Assembly (NCBI GenBank): GCA_040414485.1
Contig: JBEDUK010000053.1
Span: forward strand, 4,552-68,551
Source: JBEDUK01 sp040414485
GTDB lineage: Bacteria; Actinomycetota; UBA4738
Length of the DNA stretch: 64,000 nucleotides
Reading direction: 5' to 3'
Part shown: positions 63,418 to 64,000 of the stretch, one piece after another
How the letters are laid out: each line of letters starts with the position of its first letter
Position numbering within the stretch: position 1 is the stretch's first letter
The notes under the pieces: generated by a model
The model's input: the letters and a program-made list of their open reading frames with translations, nothing else
Told to the model about the DNA's origin: nothing
Databases searched by the model: none
Position numbers and translations under genes: made by a program

Positions 63418-63981
63418 CTACGAGTCCCCCTGCGATTCGCCGAGGCGTACGAGGCGGCGTTCCATGTCCGTCTTGTTGTCGTGGTGAACCTTGCACAGCA
63501 GCTGCAGGTTGATCGGCGAGTTGATGGCGGCCGGGGACCAGCCCCTCGCGGATAGGAGTGAGCCGCGCCACACATGATCGAGTTGGAGATGCGCCGTCAC
63601 CCCGCAGCCGACGACCGCGCACACCTCGCCATCACGCTCTACGACCTGGTTTCGGAGGGCCAGCCATTCGGGGCTATCCGGCCGCCACCGCGGGTCTTCG
63701 ACCCGCAGTCCGGTCGTTCGTACCGCCCGCTCGTCCAGCGCTTGGAGAAGCGAGGCGATCTGCTCCTGATCGAGGTCCTCAACGAGCCACGCGGACGTGC
63801 GGTCAAACTCGATGATGCCGTTGTTCTTGAGCACCCATAGCGGATATCGGCGGTCCCAGGAACGATCGGCATGCCTAGCCAGGATCGCCCGTCTTATATC
63901 CGCGATCAACGTCCGGCCGCCCGCCTCCGCAAGGATTCGGATGGCGATCGGTTGGTATTGACGCTGCGCGGCGGGCAGCAT
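63418..63981 (-). CDS. HNH endonuclease (probably 5'-truncated by window edge)
   Basis: 187 residues visible. The C-terminal HNH domain has C-x5-C in EVCAVVGCG, LQLDHVWRGS as the first His strand, and NLQLLCKVHHDNKTD as the helix with Asn, Cys and His. The N-terminal ~90 residues (IRILAEAGGRTLIADIRRAI, YPLWVLKNNGIIEF) look like a winged-helix. The frame upstream of ATG 63981 stays open and coding-like (DFVRDR) to the window end, so the true start may lie beyond. No mobile element seen around it. Confidence 0.8.
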   Translation of the reverse strand: MLPAAQRQYQPIAIRILAEAGGRTLIADIRRAILARHADRSWDRRYPLWVLKNNGIIEFDRTSAWLVEDLDQEQIASLLQALDERAVRTTGLRVEDPRWRPDSPEWLALRNQVVERDGEVCAVVGCGVTAHLQLDHVWRGSLLSARGWSPAAINSPINLQLLCKVHHDNKTDMERRLVRLGESQGDS

Positions 63982-64000
63982 CCGGTCGCGGACGAAGTCC

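Noticed and set aside
1..64000. tRNA, rRNA or CRISPR array
   Set aside because: No cloverleaf with a GTTCGA arm in any gap, no rRNA-like sequence and no regularly spaced repeats were seen. A computed scan (tRNAscan-SE, CRISPRCasFinder) would settle it.
1..64000. Biosynthetic gene cluster or prophage
   Set aside because: No PKS/NRPS, integrase, terminase, transposase or attachment-site pair recognised. The glycan cluster has the same base composition as its surroundings.

Overview
This 64 kb window is very GC-rich and almost fully coding. It has short intergenic gaps, many GTG starts and many gene pairs that overlap by 4 bp. I found no rRNA, tRNA, CRISPR array or insertion sequence. The gene content suggests an actinobacterial-type chromosome, probably from an uncultured or deep-branching lineage: an ImuA'/ImuB/DnaE2 mutasome behind a TCGAAC-N4-GTTCG LexA box, a DUF3040 membrane protein, a PASTA-domain Ser/Thr kinase, an ArsA-type ATPase with a CPIC-containing partner, and a TgpA-like transglutaminase. 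I cannot name the species.

Layout. 0-12 kb: end of a transglutaminase gene, a MerR regulator, DUF3040, then a DNA-damage block of dinB (minus strand) divergent from imuA-imuB-dnaE2. The mutasome promoter carries a LexA box between its -35 and -10. 10.7-15 kb: PD-(D/E)XK nuclease, HAD phosphatase, amidohydrolase and a molybdenum oxidoreductase. 15-33 kb: the most unusual region, with a UDP-sulfoquinovose synthase, a DUF2304-GT2 fusion, five paralogous large polytopic membrane proteins with a GT-C-like layout, one YfhO-like protein and two PLC/acid-phosphatase-type secreted phosphoesterases. I infer an envelope glycoconjugate pathway that may carry sulfoquinovose.

33-39 kb: an E2-type acyltransferase and a thiamine operon thiG-thiH-(GT-C-like membrane protein)-thiS-thiE under a TPP riboswitch. 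39-48 kb: MFS exporter, PknB-like kinase, endonuclease IV, a secreted seven-repeat propeller, a second molybdenum oxidoreductase, threonine aldolase, ketopantoate reductase and a GT39-like protein. 48-58 kb: a PPi-type phosphofructokinase divergent from glycerol kinase, PlsC, an esterase with a cytidylate-kinase-like protein, an EEP phosphatase, a cyclic 2,3-diphosphoglycerate synthetase homologue and a second seven-repeat propeller. 58-64 kb: VOC and LLM-flavin enzymes, ROK glucokinase, the ArsA-like ATPase with its partner, a membrane protein with an acidic Pro/Ala tail, and an HNH nuclease cut by the window edge.

Two regulatory themes recur. Many genes have a TAnnnT -10 element 7-9 nt before the start codon, as expected for leaderless mRNA. 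Several divergent gene pairs share a symmetric -10 element readable on both strands. These were read by eye and need transcript data. No stretch longer than about 300 bases lacks a gene except 38613-38932, which holds the TPP riboswitch.
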